Assembly: GCA_021018995.1 (NCBI GenBank)
Contig: CM037593.1
Location: 42,979,810-43,043,809, forward strand
Direction of reading: 5' to 3'
DNA length: 64,000 nt
DNA from: Chloranthus sessilifolius
Taxonomy: Eukaryota; Streptophyta; Magnoliopsida; Chloranthales; Chloranthaceae
Part shown: positions 31,255 through 41,610 of the stretch, piece after piece
How positions within the stretch are numbered: position 1 is the stretch's first letter
Layout: each line of letters begins with the position of its first letter
Program-made: the position numbers and the translations under genes
The notes under the pieces: model-generated
Told to the model about the DNA's origin: nothing
The model's database searches: none
Seen by the model: the letters and a program-made list of their open reading frames with translations, nothing else

Positions 31255-32175
31255 TTAGGGATGATGGGTAGTGGGGTATTGGGCCATGGGGTCCTGGAGA
31301 TCATGGATGGTGGGGTATTGGGCCATGGGGCCCTGAGATGTGTGGGAAAAGGGGGTTTGGGCCAATGGGCCTTGGGGTATGCGGGAGTTTGGAGTTTGGG
31401 CCATTTGGCCTTGGGGTGTATGGATGGTGTGGATTATGGGAGGTTGATGGGGGTCATGGGGGAGTGAAGCATGGAGGCTTACTAAGGTATGGGATGGATT
31501 CATGGATGTGGGGTGTGGAGGAGAGATATTTTGGGAAGCCCTCCATGAGGAGTATGCTTGGAACATCTCCTCCATCATGGCCATGGAACGGGGGTTGGAT
31601 GTGGATGGTGGATTTAATGGATGGTTGGGTATGGACAGGGTGGATGTGGAGGGAAATTTGGGTATGGCCATGGTAGATAATGGGATAGGGGATGGGTTAA
31701 AGGAATGGGGTAGGGCATTGGCAGAGGGGGATGGGTTAGGGATGTTTAAGGATGATGCAGGGTATAGTGTGGATGTTTGGAAAAAACCGGGCATGGCCCT
31801 GGTAAAAATGGGCATGACCCGGGTAGATGGGGGTATTTGTGGGGGATCGGATAGGGCAGAGGTGGTGTATGTGAGCGTGGGTGGATCGGATCTATATGGT
31901 GAAGATGGGAAATGGGGCATGGATGTGGGTTGAGAAAACGGGTTACGGTTTTGCATGGGCATGGTTTGGGCAAAAGATGGGGAATGGGGGGTTGGACTTT
32001 GGATATTTTGGGGGGTAGTGGTTGGGAAAATGGGGGCGCCAAATGGGCCGGTGACAGTAAAGGGGGGTTGGGTGATGGGGATGGTGGAAAAAACTTCTCC
32101 CGAATGGGAGTGGGTTGGAGAATATGGCGGGGAGGAGTCAGGATCGGCGTAAGCCGGGTCCACTACCCACAACAT
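31255..32175 (-). pseudogene. Proline-rich N-terminal ORF of element C (ORF1/gag extension)
   Basis: 306 codons from the ATG at 32175 to a stop at 31255. Strongly Pro/Ser/Thr/His rich (SPPYSPTHSHSG, TSMPHFPSSPYRSDPPT), with one more ordered segment, SMAMMEEMFQAYSSWRASQN. The same frame resumes after the stop into the QTHQGPMA repeats, so the two were probably one protein. Ogre elements carry an extra ORF1 before gag; this could be its counterpart or simply an extended Gag. No known domain is visible. An element C palindrome array and tandem repeats lie upstream in the leader. Confidence 0.5.
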
Positions 32176-32660
32176 TCTTCGGGAGTGGATCAGGTAAGGG
32201 TGCCTTGGATAAGGCCCAAAAATCCTCCTCCTTCTTCCCCTACGGGACGACGGAGTGCAAGATGATGCCGTTGTGCCGGCACCACAAACTATATATTTTT
32301 TGGGTTTTGATTATATATATATTTTTTGAATTTTATGAAAACTTTTTGAAAAACAAAGGTTCCGAGGTCTTGGAATTCCCTTTTCGGGTGGCTCTCGTAC
32401 CTTAATTCAAGATCAGCGGCTACGATTCTAAGGCACTTCAGAAGAATCAAAGGGGAACCTTCGATCTATTGAAGGCACAAAAATCGAGGCAAACAATCCG
32501 ATCCCCCGAAATGAGCTAAAAAGAAGTTGCCTTCTCTTGACCGACAGGGGCGTATTGGGTGTCGGAGATGGCAGGGCCTAAACAAGGTACTATGCGCACT
32601 GATCGGGGAACTCGGGAGGTGGAAAGGGCTAAGGATTCGGGCTGGGTGCTGCTAAACAGA
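32176..32660. other. Leader of element C, gag-proximal part
   Basis: Noncoding between the proline-rich ORF and array 3. AT-rich near 32280-32350, ordinary elsewhere. No further feature seen. Confidence 0.5.
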
Positions 32661-32835
32661 CCTGGCGCAACTAATACTTGTGCCCAGGTTGTAGGGGAGA
32701 AATTTTACACTGGCGCAACTATTAGTTGTGCCAAGGTAAAATCTTGGAGTTTAAAGCTAGCGCAACTATTAGTTGCGCCAGTTATAAATTCCAGTGTTTT
32801 TACACTAGCGCAACTAATACAACATGCTCCAGGCA
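32661..32835. repeat. Element C palindrome array 3 (5' leader)
   Basis: Copies at 32661-32687, 32709-32736 and 32756-32781 plus a damaged one near 32803-32835, spaced about 48 bp. Same dyad as the other three clusters. It lies about 490 bp upstream (minus sense) of the proline-rich ORF and 920 bp inside the primer site. Confidence 0.85.
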
Positions 32836-33348
32836 AAAACTGCCTCTCCATAACAGAAAACAGCAGCCACTGATGCCCGAAATGAGTCTCTTTTTTGGTT
32901 TTTTATGGAAGCTAGGCTTCCGAGAACTGAGCTATTTTTTGGTGATCGATTCTCTCCTCATCGCACCTAAAGGATTGAGTCCGGTATAACTCGCTAACAC
33001 GCTCCCCAAGGGTTTTAAGCTTTGGAATGAGAACCCACCCGATATACCTCCATCGCAAGCGCTTTCTTAGATACTAGGTGGGCTGGGACTTTTCTGGATC
33101 ATCACCACTAGGGGCTGCCGCCATACTAAGACCCATGTATTTATATGTGTGCCTAACCCAACCCCTTTGAAAAATCAACCCCGCAAAACAAATTAATTAA
33201 GCTCCCTAACTTGGTTCATTTTTAATTTTTTTCAAAGCTTTTCTCTTTTTTTTTGGAAGTTTTCTTTAGTTCAAAGACCGGGGGTGATTATCCCGTGCTG
33301 CCACTACGGGCCGGCGTCCACTGTTAGGATATGAATGTAAAAAAAATG
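32836..33348. other. Leader of element C between array 3 and tandem repeats
   Basis: No coding signal, no repeats recognised. Confidence 0.45.
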
Positions 33349-33630
33349 ACGGGGCCAGTCACGCGACTAGGCCGGAAATATAAAGTGCTGAAATTTAAAG
33401 TCGAATTATAAAGGGAAGTAAGAAAGGTGACAGTCAAGTGACTAGGCGAAAATTGCTGAAATTTAAAGCGGAAACGTAGGGGTGAGTAAAAAAAGGTGTC
33501 AGTCAAGTGCCTAGGCAAAAATTGCTGAAATTTAAAGCCGAATCGTAGGGGTAAGTAAGAAAGGTGCCAGTCAAGTGACTAGGCGAAGATTGCTGAAATT
33601 TAAAGCGAAAACGTAGGGGTGAGTAAAATG
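33349..33630. repeat. Four tandem repeats of about 72 bp in leader of element C
   Basis: Four units carrying GCCAGTCAAGTGACTAGG, then ATTGCTGAAATTTAAAGC and a GTAGGGGTGAGTAA tail, about 80-90% alike to each other. CAGTCAAGTGACTAGG includes the imperfect dyad AGTCAAGTGACT. They lie within 400 bp downstream (minus sense) of the primer binding site. A packaging or dimerisation role is possible but unproven. Confidence 0.8.
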
Positions 33631-33755
33631 ACGTAATCTGAGGGGTGAGTATAAAAAACAGCAAAAATAAAATAAAAAACAGCAATAAAATATTAGAAAA
33701 ATAAAAAAATAAAATATAAAAAAGGCCTAGTTCAAGGGGAAGCTCTACTAGCTAC

Positions 33756-33773
33756 TCCCCAGCAGAGTCGCCA
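33756..33773 (-). other. Primer binding site, element C (tRNA-Arg type)
   Basis: On the minus strand this reads TGGCGACTCTGCTGGGGA, two bases after the LTR end at 33776. It fits the tRNA-Arg type primer site described for Ogre/Tat elements, recalled rather than checked. Confidence 0.75.
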
Positions 33774-34500
33774 TCTGTGCAACCATGGGAATCAGGACGA
33801 TCCCGTCGCGACGATGCGCTCTCTAACGATAAAACATATAGGGTCGCCACCCGGAGCTTTCGGTGTCCCGGGATACCTAGTTCATTTTTATGAGCACCGA
33901 AGTGCTAAAAATATGACTCTGAATCCGGTCCACACCAAAGGCTCTTAGGTAGGGGCTTCGGTTATCGATCGGGAAGGTGTTAGGCACCCGATCAACCTGC
34001 TTAACGTGGTCTCTACTAATGGCCAAAAATAAAATAAAGTAAAAGAAAAGAAAATAGTTTCCTCTTGCCCAAAAGGGCCTCCAATCCTATTTGTGCCCCT
34101 CCTTTCCTACAGAAAATTCGGTGGCGTAACGGCACAAATGAAAGGGTAGGGAATGCCACAAAGAGATAGGAGAAGAAAGGGGAGAGCCGGAGCCCTCGGG
34201 CCCTTGTAGCACTGTAGGAGAGCCTTGCGTTGGCTTGCTTTGATGAGATTTTGAAGGCTTTGTATGGTGGAAAGAGAGGTTCTAACCTCTAAGGCTTGCT
34301 AACTAAGAGGTAGAGAGGGAAGGTGAATGGGTAGCATAACCTAAACTAAGGGATCTAAGATGAAAAATATCACTCAAAGGAGGTTTTGGAATTCTGGAAT
34401 TTGTATGGGAAGTCTTCACCAAAGGGAGAAAGATCTTCTCACTTCAAGCTCTTTCTCTCTTAGGCCAAAATTCTCAACCCCTAAACCAAGGGGTGGGGGG

Positions 34501-34512
34501 CTCTATTTATAG
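34501..34512 (-). promoter_or_regulatory. TATA box of element C LTR
   Basis: Minus strand CTATAAATAGAG, about 280 bp downstream of the palindrome array and 725 bp before the LTR end. Confidence 0.7.
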
Positions 34513-34791
34513 GAAAAGAGTGGGTTAGGAGGCCACTTAGATGCTAATTGAGGTTAGCAATTAGGTGATCTCAAATCTATGGTTTCCTAGGATTTTGAGA
34601 GGTTGGAAAGGTGTGAAGGTGGTTCTAATGGTGGATGATGGGATGAGGCTTTAGGCCACTTGGATGGTTGCAAATAGGTGAGGAATGGGTGCAACAGAAC
34701 TATCAAAACACACCCCAAAGGTCGAGGTGGTCAACAAGTCAAACATCAAACACGAAATTCGAGGCAAAATCCCATAGTTACTATTCATATG

Positions 34792-35046
34792 CCTGGCACA
34801 ACTAATAGTTACGCCAGAAAAATATACAGTAAAATAGTGCAGAACAGTGTCTGAAAGTTAGCTTGCGGGGTGGAGGCCACCTTTAAACTTGGCGCAACTA
34901 TTAGTTGCGCCAGGCTTAAAGTCTGGGAGAATTGGCCTGGCGCAACTATTAGTTGCGCCAGGCAAAATTTATACCTGGCACAACTATTAGTTGCGCCAAG
35001 CCATTTCTGGGGAGAAATAGCCTGGCACAACTAACAGTCGCGCCAA
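34792..35046. repeat. Element C palindrome array 4 (LTR, upstream of TATA)
   Basis: Five copies at 34792-34817, 34889-34914, 34936-34962, 34974-35000 and 35021-35046. The 34936 copy is a perfect 27-bp dyad: arms CCTGGCGCAACTA and its reverse complement around one T. The others differ at one to five positions, often CG to CA or TG. One 97-bp gap suggests a lost copy. Confidence 0.92.
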
Positions 35047-35446
35047 ATCCCTAGGGGGCCTACTTGAAATTACCTTCCTGCCCCTCGGGTTTGGACTGCC
35101 ATATCTTTTGATATATACCTTTGATTGGGGCAATTCTTGGATCGTTGAAAAGCTGACGACCTCTACTCTTCAATGGTATAAGAGTTGGTCACTGTAGAGG
35201 GTCGTAGCTAGTTCTAGTGCACCCCTCCTCCTTATTGCCTAGGAAGGTTAGGTTAGGGTTCGAAAAGGGTTCTCAGGGTCGGGGTTGGTTTCTAAAGGTT
35301 CGGGGTAGGTTCCTAAGGGATCTAGGGTGATTCCTAAGGGTTTAGGGTTATTCCTAAGGGTTTCATACATGCCATCAAAAGCTCAGAGTTGCGCCTCTCT
35401 CGAAATGTGTTTCGATCGGGCATTGGGCCAAATTTGGGTGTCTACA

Positions 35447-38223
35447 ACTCTACAACTTGAGGCAAGCAATTAAAATAAAGCAAACCTTAAATCTTCTATT
35501 AATATTGAAAAGATAAGTGTACTTGATGTACACTAAAGACATTCTTGTTGGTTAATATACTTAACTAGTATATTAGCTTTATATGCAAAGCAAGCCTGTT
35601 TTGGCTTATATGAGTATACACTTAAAAACCCAAGGCTGGCAAGACATGAAATTCAAGCTCTTAACAGCTTATAAGCTGTTTTGTATCGCCCCCTTACTCC
35701 ACGGCCGCATGAGTCATTTTTGACTCTCATGCACGCAAAGTGCAACTAAACTTGCTGCAAAAATCGACAGAATAGCACACAGTCTCTGTGAAAAATAAAA
35801 GCCAAGTAAAATCAGAAAAATATAGTTTCTTATAGCTCAAACCCATTTCCATTTCCATTTCCAACCTATTCGAACCCGTGAGTTACCAAGCGACCCTACG
35901 ATTCGGTCGTGAGAGTTTCGGCTGCCGAACCCTTGCTCTCGGCGAGTTCTTGCAACCTAGTTCTCACAAGCTCATAAGCTCGGCAAACTCAAAACCTTGG
36001 TTGGCATCATTATGACCACAAGGTCACGATAAGGTATGTCATAAACTGAACCCCCTCTTAGTTCAATTGACTTATTTTACAATCAATTACTAGACTGTGG
36101 TGTCGATTCCATGAGCCCGACGAATCGGCAGCACAAAGAAAATCACTTTGATGAAGGTTTCGGAGTTCAAATTTCCACCGAATATACTGAAACTTTCTTA
36201 GCAGATTTCATAGTTAAAATTAGGTTCCCTATGCAAAGTATACAAGGAAGAATATAATAAATATATAGGGTAGAAGATCCAGCGGACCACATGAGGTAAA
36301 AAGGTCAGAAAGGAGCAAGAAAGCACGCAGCAAGCCAAGCCTGAAAGGCTTGCCGCGACAAGGCTTTAGTTTCCGTGACAAGGTGTTGGCTGAGTGGCTT
36401 GCCTTCGGCAAGCATGTCCTTGCCGCGGCAACCCTATGCCTTAATCACTGTTTAGTATTTTAGTCATAACGTTTGACTCTGAACTCCGATTGGCACGATT
36501 CTTGATGTGTTGGAAAGAGGAAAACGAGCCCTATAACTTTTATGACTTAATATATTCATGAATCTAACATTTAATGGGTCAAAAATTAGTAACAAGTTGA
36601 GGTAAGCTGAGACAAGCAGAGAGACTTGCCTCGGCAAGAGGCAACCCTGTTGCTTGCCGAGGCAAGCTTGTGTTAGGCGTGTGCAATGGCTACGTTGAGC
36701 CTTGAGTTTGGGTTGTTGTACACTACATTAAATCTCATGGGTAGTGCCCATATATGAGACCTATTTGACGTATAGGTGACCCAGAAAAAAAAATTATATA
36801 TATATATATATACTAAAACAATATACATAACTAATAGGTGTTGGTGCACATGATGAGCTCGTACCAAGGGATCTAGTTTGAATGTGCAAGCATACGTAAC
36901 AAGTCGCATGTGAGCTAAGGTAGGGAATTTTACCTTGCTACCTTCTAATTAGTTTCTTCTTCGCATCTTAGATCGTACGTGATAGTATATAATTATTTTG
37001 CTCAAGACCATGCTAAAATCAGACATATGGATTGTATATATATATATATGAGGCTATACATTTGCTGTAATGATGATTTGTCAGTTTAATCTATATGTCT
37101 ATTATGATGATAGTAAGTCGGTTCAAATGAATGTCAGTTGAAATGAATGCATGCTTATGATCAAATCAGCTCGATGTATGAGCATATGCTAATTCAGTTT
37201 TAAGTTGATACATGTTCATAAGCATATCAGTTCAATAAGATTAACTCGACATATGTTAGTATGTTAGGAATATTGTCAAACCAAATTAGTTGACATGATA
37301 TAGACCAACAGATAAATATGTATGCATGATGATAATATTGATGAGTTTAGAGGAAGGTTTATTAATCGTGATGAAAGAATAGTTTAAATACAACGTATAA
37401 TAATGTATACACATGCTAGTTTTCGATGTATGACTATGACTGATGGTATTAGATCAGTTTATAAAGCTTCAGGCTCGATGTATGCTTTGCATGATTATGA
37501 TGCTTGTTCAGCTTGGATACATGATGATCAATGATTATGCTAGTATATGATCATCTGAGTTCAGTTATTCAAAAAAGTTTTGCTATATGATCTATTCACG
37601 ATGTTCTTGCATACATGTTAGCATGCATTGTTCATGTCCTGTTATCTTTGATATCATGTACACGTCTTTGTTTTGTCTTGTAACAAGTGATCCTGCTAAC
37701 TTGGGAGCTTGGCAAGTAATCTCACTAACTCGGGAGCTTGACTCGTCTTTTACCAAGTGACCTTACTAACTTAGCTCAGGGGCTTGACTCGTCTCATACC
37801 TACCAGCCTGAGGAGGAGGACAAGGAGGACGAGGAGGAAGGTTCTGCTGAGGAATTCTTTCCTAAATAGGTTTGAGAGAGAGTTTTGTTTTGAAACATGT
37901 ATAAACAGGAGTAGTATATTTGAGATATTTGGTACTTCATGTGTAGGTATTCTTTCCACTTTTTAGATGACGGGTAGCCATTATCGGTGGAAAGCTATAC
38001 ATAGCTTTTGTTTATATCTTGTTATTGCATATATTCCTGCTTTTAAACAGTAAATGAATATCAGTTATCTGACATATGTTCTCTTTCTCAGAGTTAAAAT
38101 TACGCTTCCGCAATTGTAAACACTTTGTACACGGTGCACTTATATGACAGGATCATGTTAGGTGATCCGACGACGCGACCTTTCCTATATACAAAAATGG
38201 GAAAAGTTGGGTTGTCGCAAACA
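35447..38223 (+). repeat. 3' LTR of element B, second part
   Basis: Continues the LTR of B after element C. It carries CTTGCC-GGCAAG words at 36349-36667, three direct repeats around TGATCCTGCTAACTTGGGAG (about 37685-37790), and at about 37795-37869 an acidic open stretch (PEEEDKEDEEEGSAEEFFPK, stop). No gene otherwise. The right end near 38223 is uncertain. Confidence 0.55.
36349..36667. repeat. CTTGCC-NN-GGCAAG inverted words in the LTR of element B
   Basis: Clear copies: GCTTGCCTTCGGCAAGC (36397-36413), CTTGCCGCGGCAA (36419-36431), CTTGCCTCGGCAAG (36625-36638) and GCTTGCCGAGGCAAGC (36652-36667), plus a degenerate one at 36349. Another copy lies before element C at 13103. Arms are constant and the 2-3 central bases vary. 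Confidence 0.8.
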
Positions 38224-39171
38224 AGTTCAAAATAGAGGGTGTTAGGCATTATGAGCATGGGTATGCATAACGTTTTAAAGAGAACCATTACTTGCAGTTC
38301 TTAAACACAACTTTGAAATGAGAAGTGACCACTTCCATTAAAGACCTGTGTTACACTTTATTCTAATAAAAAAGCCTTGAGTTTTTGTTGATTAAAAAAG
38401 CTTTGATTGTTTGGGACCCGTGCCACTTGAAACACTATGTTAGCCATCTTAGACCCGTGCCACTTGAAACACTATGTTAGCCATCTTATTTGAATGCGGT
38501 AATGTAAAGAGCTTTAGTGCCAAAGATTGACACAAAACACAAACTTGAAGATATGATTCAACACTACTAAAGGTCATCTAATTCAATTGTTGGTTGTTGA
38601 ATCAGATTATAGAGGTCATGTTTCATGCCAATTTTCAATATCAAGAATCTTTACATTGGTAAAAAAGGAGCGACTACTTGGAATTTGTGCTGTGGCACAT
38701 ATTCTCAAAATAAAAACTTTGTTATTTTTAGACCTGTGCTAGTTGAACCACCATCTAAGCCGCCTGATCTGATGTGTACGATGTAAAGATCTTTGATGTG
38801 AGAGAGTGGCAGCAAACACGGTCTCTATCATTTGATTTATCGCAGTCAACCATTAATTAGTTGATGGGCCTTAACTATATGAACCAGATGATAGATTTTG
38901 TGTTTCGTATCAATCTTTTCCACTAAAGATCTTTGCAACATGCCCTTCAATCAAAGGTCATTTTTATTGGTGCAGCTCTGTCAAAAACTCAGGTCAAGCA
39001 GGTCGGTTATAAGGTCAATTTGATAATGTTTGTCCTTAACTAATAAAGAAAATATACGACTTTAAAATTAGATAGCTAAGATAGTGTTTCATGTTGCACA
39101 GGTCCTGAAAAACAAGGGCACCTTTACAAATTTATAATTAGACAACTATGATAGTGTTTCATGTGGCACAT
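38224..39171. other. Unassigned sequence with diverged tandem duplication
   Basis: No coding similarity. GACCCGTGCCACTTGAAACA occurs twice, about 38 bp apart (38416-38490). Two diverged units of about 330 bp follow one another, each with a GACC-TGTGC- start and AAAGATCTTTG-like blocks (about 38410-38735 and 38736-39060). A 90-bp segment with ATAGTGTTTCATGT-GCACA recurs at 39075-39171. This may be an old satellite-like or LTR remnant. Confidence 0.45.
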
Positions 39172-39416
39172 TGTTAAGACCTGAAAAGTATCACTTTTCA
39201 CCCCTTAACTTAATCTTTGTTGGACCCTTAGTCATTTAATAAAAGTGTTTTAAGCCTGTTCTGCAGATAATAAACAACAGCTGCCAATAAACCCCTAACC
39301 ACGCCAAGAAGCTCACTGTTGCCCCAGAACTACCTCAGCAGAACGAAGGATGAACCCAGACAGAGAGTTGGCTTAAGCATAGGCACATCCAAGCATAAAT
39401 ACATCAAGAAGAATGC

Positions 39417-39975
39417 CTCGCGCAAATGTCGTTGGGTTCAATTGAGCCAGGGATAATGCCTTCGCGCAGTTGTCACGAGCCCCTGGAGGAAGCACAATAA
39501 CAGGTTACGCAATTTGCGCGCCGTTCTCATGCGGTTTGGTGCCAGAGAGAATGGAAAAGCAGACTTCACGAGGTCCTTGCGAGGCTCAGTCTAAAGCATT
39601 CGCGCAGTCTCACGCAGCTCAAAAGAAGAACCGTTAAGCTTCGCGCGACTCACTCAGAAGAGAAAGCTTCAGGTATTCCTATGCGCAGCTGTCGCATAGT
39701 GGCCGCGAGATACAGACCTTTAGTGAATCTCGCGCGACCCAGAAACTTTTGAACACTGCTTCTTCGCGAAGATCTATCGCGAGATTCACCAAGGGACGAA
39801 CCGCGCGAGCAATCCCCGCGCCATTCAAAGATGAAAGAGCAATCTCGCGATAGCCATTTGTATTCCGCGATGACTAAAATGCCAATCCCGCGACTGCATG
39901 AATTTCAAGTCAATTCAACCTCGCGATGCCAATTCTACCATGCGGAAAGATCTGAAATCGTTTCTACTTAGCGAG
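39417..39975. repeat. CpG-dense CTCGCG/CGCGAG word array in element D LTR
   Basis: Many short words such as TTCGCGAA, CTCGCGCGAC, ATCGCGAGATTC, CCGCGCGAG, CTCGCGAT and TCGCGCGAC, spaced irregularly over 560 bp and ending about 190 bp before the TATA box. The homologous stretch in the right LTR (about 49372-49915) keeps the layout but many CG have become TG or CA. Confidence 0.75.
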
Positions 39976-40160
39976 GATCGAATTCTAAACTTCTCCCCAC
40001 TTCTGCAAGGGCAATCTGGGAATCTCCAGCAATTACGACACGCACTCCAATGCTTTAATCTCTGTGCACATACCTCGAGGCATCCAAGGGACAACAATGG
40101 GCTGCAATTACATTGAGAAATTAGGGTTTTCCTAACCCTAATTAGAGGGAAAGCCGACTG

Positions 40161-40169
40161 CTATATAAG
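40161..40169 (+). promoter_or_regulatory. TATA box of element D LTR
   Basis: CTATATAAG, repeated at 50097-50105 in the other LTR. Sits downstream of the CpG-dense word array. Confidence 0.7.
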
Positions 40170-41610
40170 CCTAAGCCTAGCTTAGGTTTGAGGATCGACT
40201 CTCTTTGGGACTTAACTTCTGCTCTTCTTCTCCAAAAAAACCAGCTATAGAATTACAGTAGGTTAAGGTTAGGGTTTAGGAGTTTGCTGGCTATGCCTTT
40301 TGTATGATTATCTGATATAGATTTTAATGGAGTTTTTGTAATAGGATCTGTTACATGTATGGGATGTTATTTTTGTCATGAGTTGTGCTGTACAAGGCTG
40401 CTGCCTTGAGATCCTCCATTGCTAAGTTATTTTGTAAGCAATGGAGGATTGCTTCTAAGGTACTATTTAGATCTAAGTGACCTTGTATCCAAGTTAGGCA
40501 CTTTGCAGGCCTTCTCCCACCACAGGACCACTAAATCTGAATTCCCATGGGAACTCGTGCTTGTAGCCTTCGGAACATGGTGGCGGCAGCAATGTTCTTG
40601 TTCTATCTTAGCCATTTGTGAGGAAGATAACCTCTGTAGATAGTCTGTGACCATTCAAGTGGACAGATTATAGCCCTAGGGTGAGGCCAAGTCATGGAAC
40701 TAAGACAGATTCTTCTTCTCTGCACTTGTGCTTGTAGCCTTGTGAGAGATTGTGCAGTGGCAGACTCCCCTATAGTGAATAGATCCATCATCAGATTGCA
40801 GATCTGAGTTGGCCGTAGAGATTGTAGGCTTGTGACTGGATCACTGCAGTCTTTCTAAAGTAGTGAATAGCCATGCTTAAAAGCTAGTACTCAAACTCTT
40901 GTTGGTCCTGTGTGTCCAGGCTTGTGCACTTTGTAGGCCTAGCCCCACACACAGAACTTTAGAGGATGAGGTTCCTATGGATTCTTGAGCTTGTAGCCTG
41001 GATGAAGTAGTGCCTACAATGATAAACTTGTTCTGACCCATCTCTGGATTGTGGTTCCCCTATTGGATAGTCTGTGACCATTTAAGTGGACAGGTTATAG
41101 CCTTAAGGGATTGGATCATGGCACAGCGGTGAGTTGGATTCTTTCTCCTCTTTGGTGATAATGTAACCATTGGACATGATTTCTATAGCAAGAGATTTGA
41201 GTCTGAGTTACAAGACCCATCAGATCTATACCTAATAACATACTTCTCACCCTTTTATATTTATTTTCTCACTCCACCATCCTTCTTAACCCTTTCTGTA
41301 ATCTAGACATTAGGATACCTTAGAATTTAGATTATAGTGACCCTAAATCTCCTTCCACTTAGGATTGCTAGATCTGGAGTGCCTACTAAGGATAGCTCCC
41401 TTGGAGCTTGAGATCAACTTCCCTGTGGGACAAACTCTTACTTATCAAAACTTACTACAACAGGCCCTGTATCTTGCAGGACTATACATATTTTAGGCTT
41501 GCTGCTCCGTAATCATCACTCTACCTTTCACTCATTTTTCATTTACCCCATTCTTATCACTCTCTTCAATAAAGTCAGTAGCAAGCACTTAAAATATTTC
41601 AACAAGTTTT

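Larger units (their letters stand above)
13174..35446 (-). mobile_element. Element C: giant Tat/Ogre-like Ty3/gypsy element (22.3 kb)
   Basis: Minus-strand element bounded by LTRs 33776-35446 (5') and 13174-13772 (3', internally deleted). The primer site 33756-33773 fits the tRNA-Arg type reported for Ogre elements and the polypurine tract is next to 13772. Order on the minus strand: leader with repeats, proline-rich ORF, gag, protease with G-patch, intron candidate, RT, archaeal-type RNase H, integrase, then about 9 kb of 3' region with two antisense genes. Target duplication is imperfect: CCTCT at 13169-13173 against ACTCT at 35447-35451. It was inserted in the 3' LTR of element B. All coding parts carry nonsense changes, mostly C-to-T/G-to-A. 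Confidence 0.85.
33776..35446 (-). repeat. 5' LTR of element C (1,671 bp)
   Basis: Ends match the short LTR at 13174-13772 (TGTGCAACC on the plus-strand left, GTGTCTACA on the right). Minus-sense layout: degenerate AGGGTT-rich start, palindrome array at 35046-34792, TATA box CTATAAATAGAG at 34512-34501, then the transcribed part. It is the only LTR of C that retains promoter and array. Confidence 0.9.
8834..38223 (+). mobile_element. Element B: degenerate Ty3/gypsy chromovirus (Tekay/Del-like), interrupted by A and C
   Basis: Plus-strand chromovirus remnant: protease 8954-9349, RT 9350-10452, RNase H, integrase and chromodomain to 12443, polypurine tract 12766-12778, and a 3' LTR starting TGTTACAGCTGCC at 12779. 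Element C splits that LTR at 13173/35447. The LTR appears to end near 38223 (GGGTTGTCGCAAACA), but without the other LTR this end is a guess. Gag and the 5' LTR must lie left of the window beyond element A, which entered just upstream of the protease exon. Stops are far denser than in A, so B is the older element. Confidence 0.75.
39172..41604 (+). repeat. 5' LTR of element D (2,433 bp)
   Basis: Paired with 49128-51594. It has a CpG-dense word array at about 39417-39975 and a TATA box CTATATAAG at 40161-40169. Relative to the other LTR it lacks about 40 bp near 40290 and differs by an indel/rearrangement near 39680-39745. No gene inside. Confidence 0.95.

Noticed and set aside
30787..31467. 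Plus-strand ORF of 226 codons over the minisatellite
   Set aside because: Shadow of the minus-strand QTHQGPMA coding repeat; the Gly/Leu/His-rich product follows from the repeat composition.
15634..35046. CRISPR-like repeat-spacer arrays
   Set aside because: Repeats are palindromic, variable and split among four clusters in a plant retrotransposon; there are no cas genes and this is a eukaryotic genome.
35230..35360. Interstitial telomere-like AGGGTTT/GGGTTTAGGG sequence
   Set aside because: Irregular, not a TTTAGGG tandem, and part of both LTRs of element C (also 13580-13690).
36789..36812. (TA)n as TATA box of the LTR of element B
   Set aside because: Simple repeat without supporting context; similar runs occur at 16978, 21800 and 22950.
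37771..37966. Pair of 60-62-codon ORFs at the acidic stretch of the LTR of B
   Set aside because: Overlapping shadows; only the EEFF-ending frame shows similarity to another LTR.
40419..40791. ORFs of 60-74 codons inside the LTR of element D
   Set aside because: Frames are only partly kept in the other LTR (50582-50770) and show no protein similarity.
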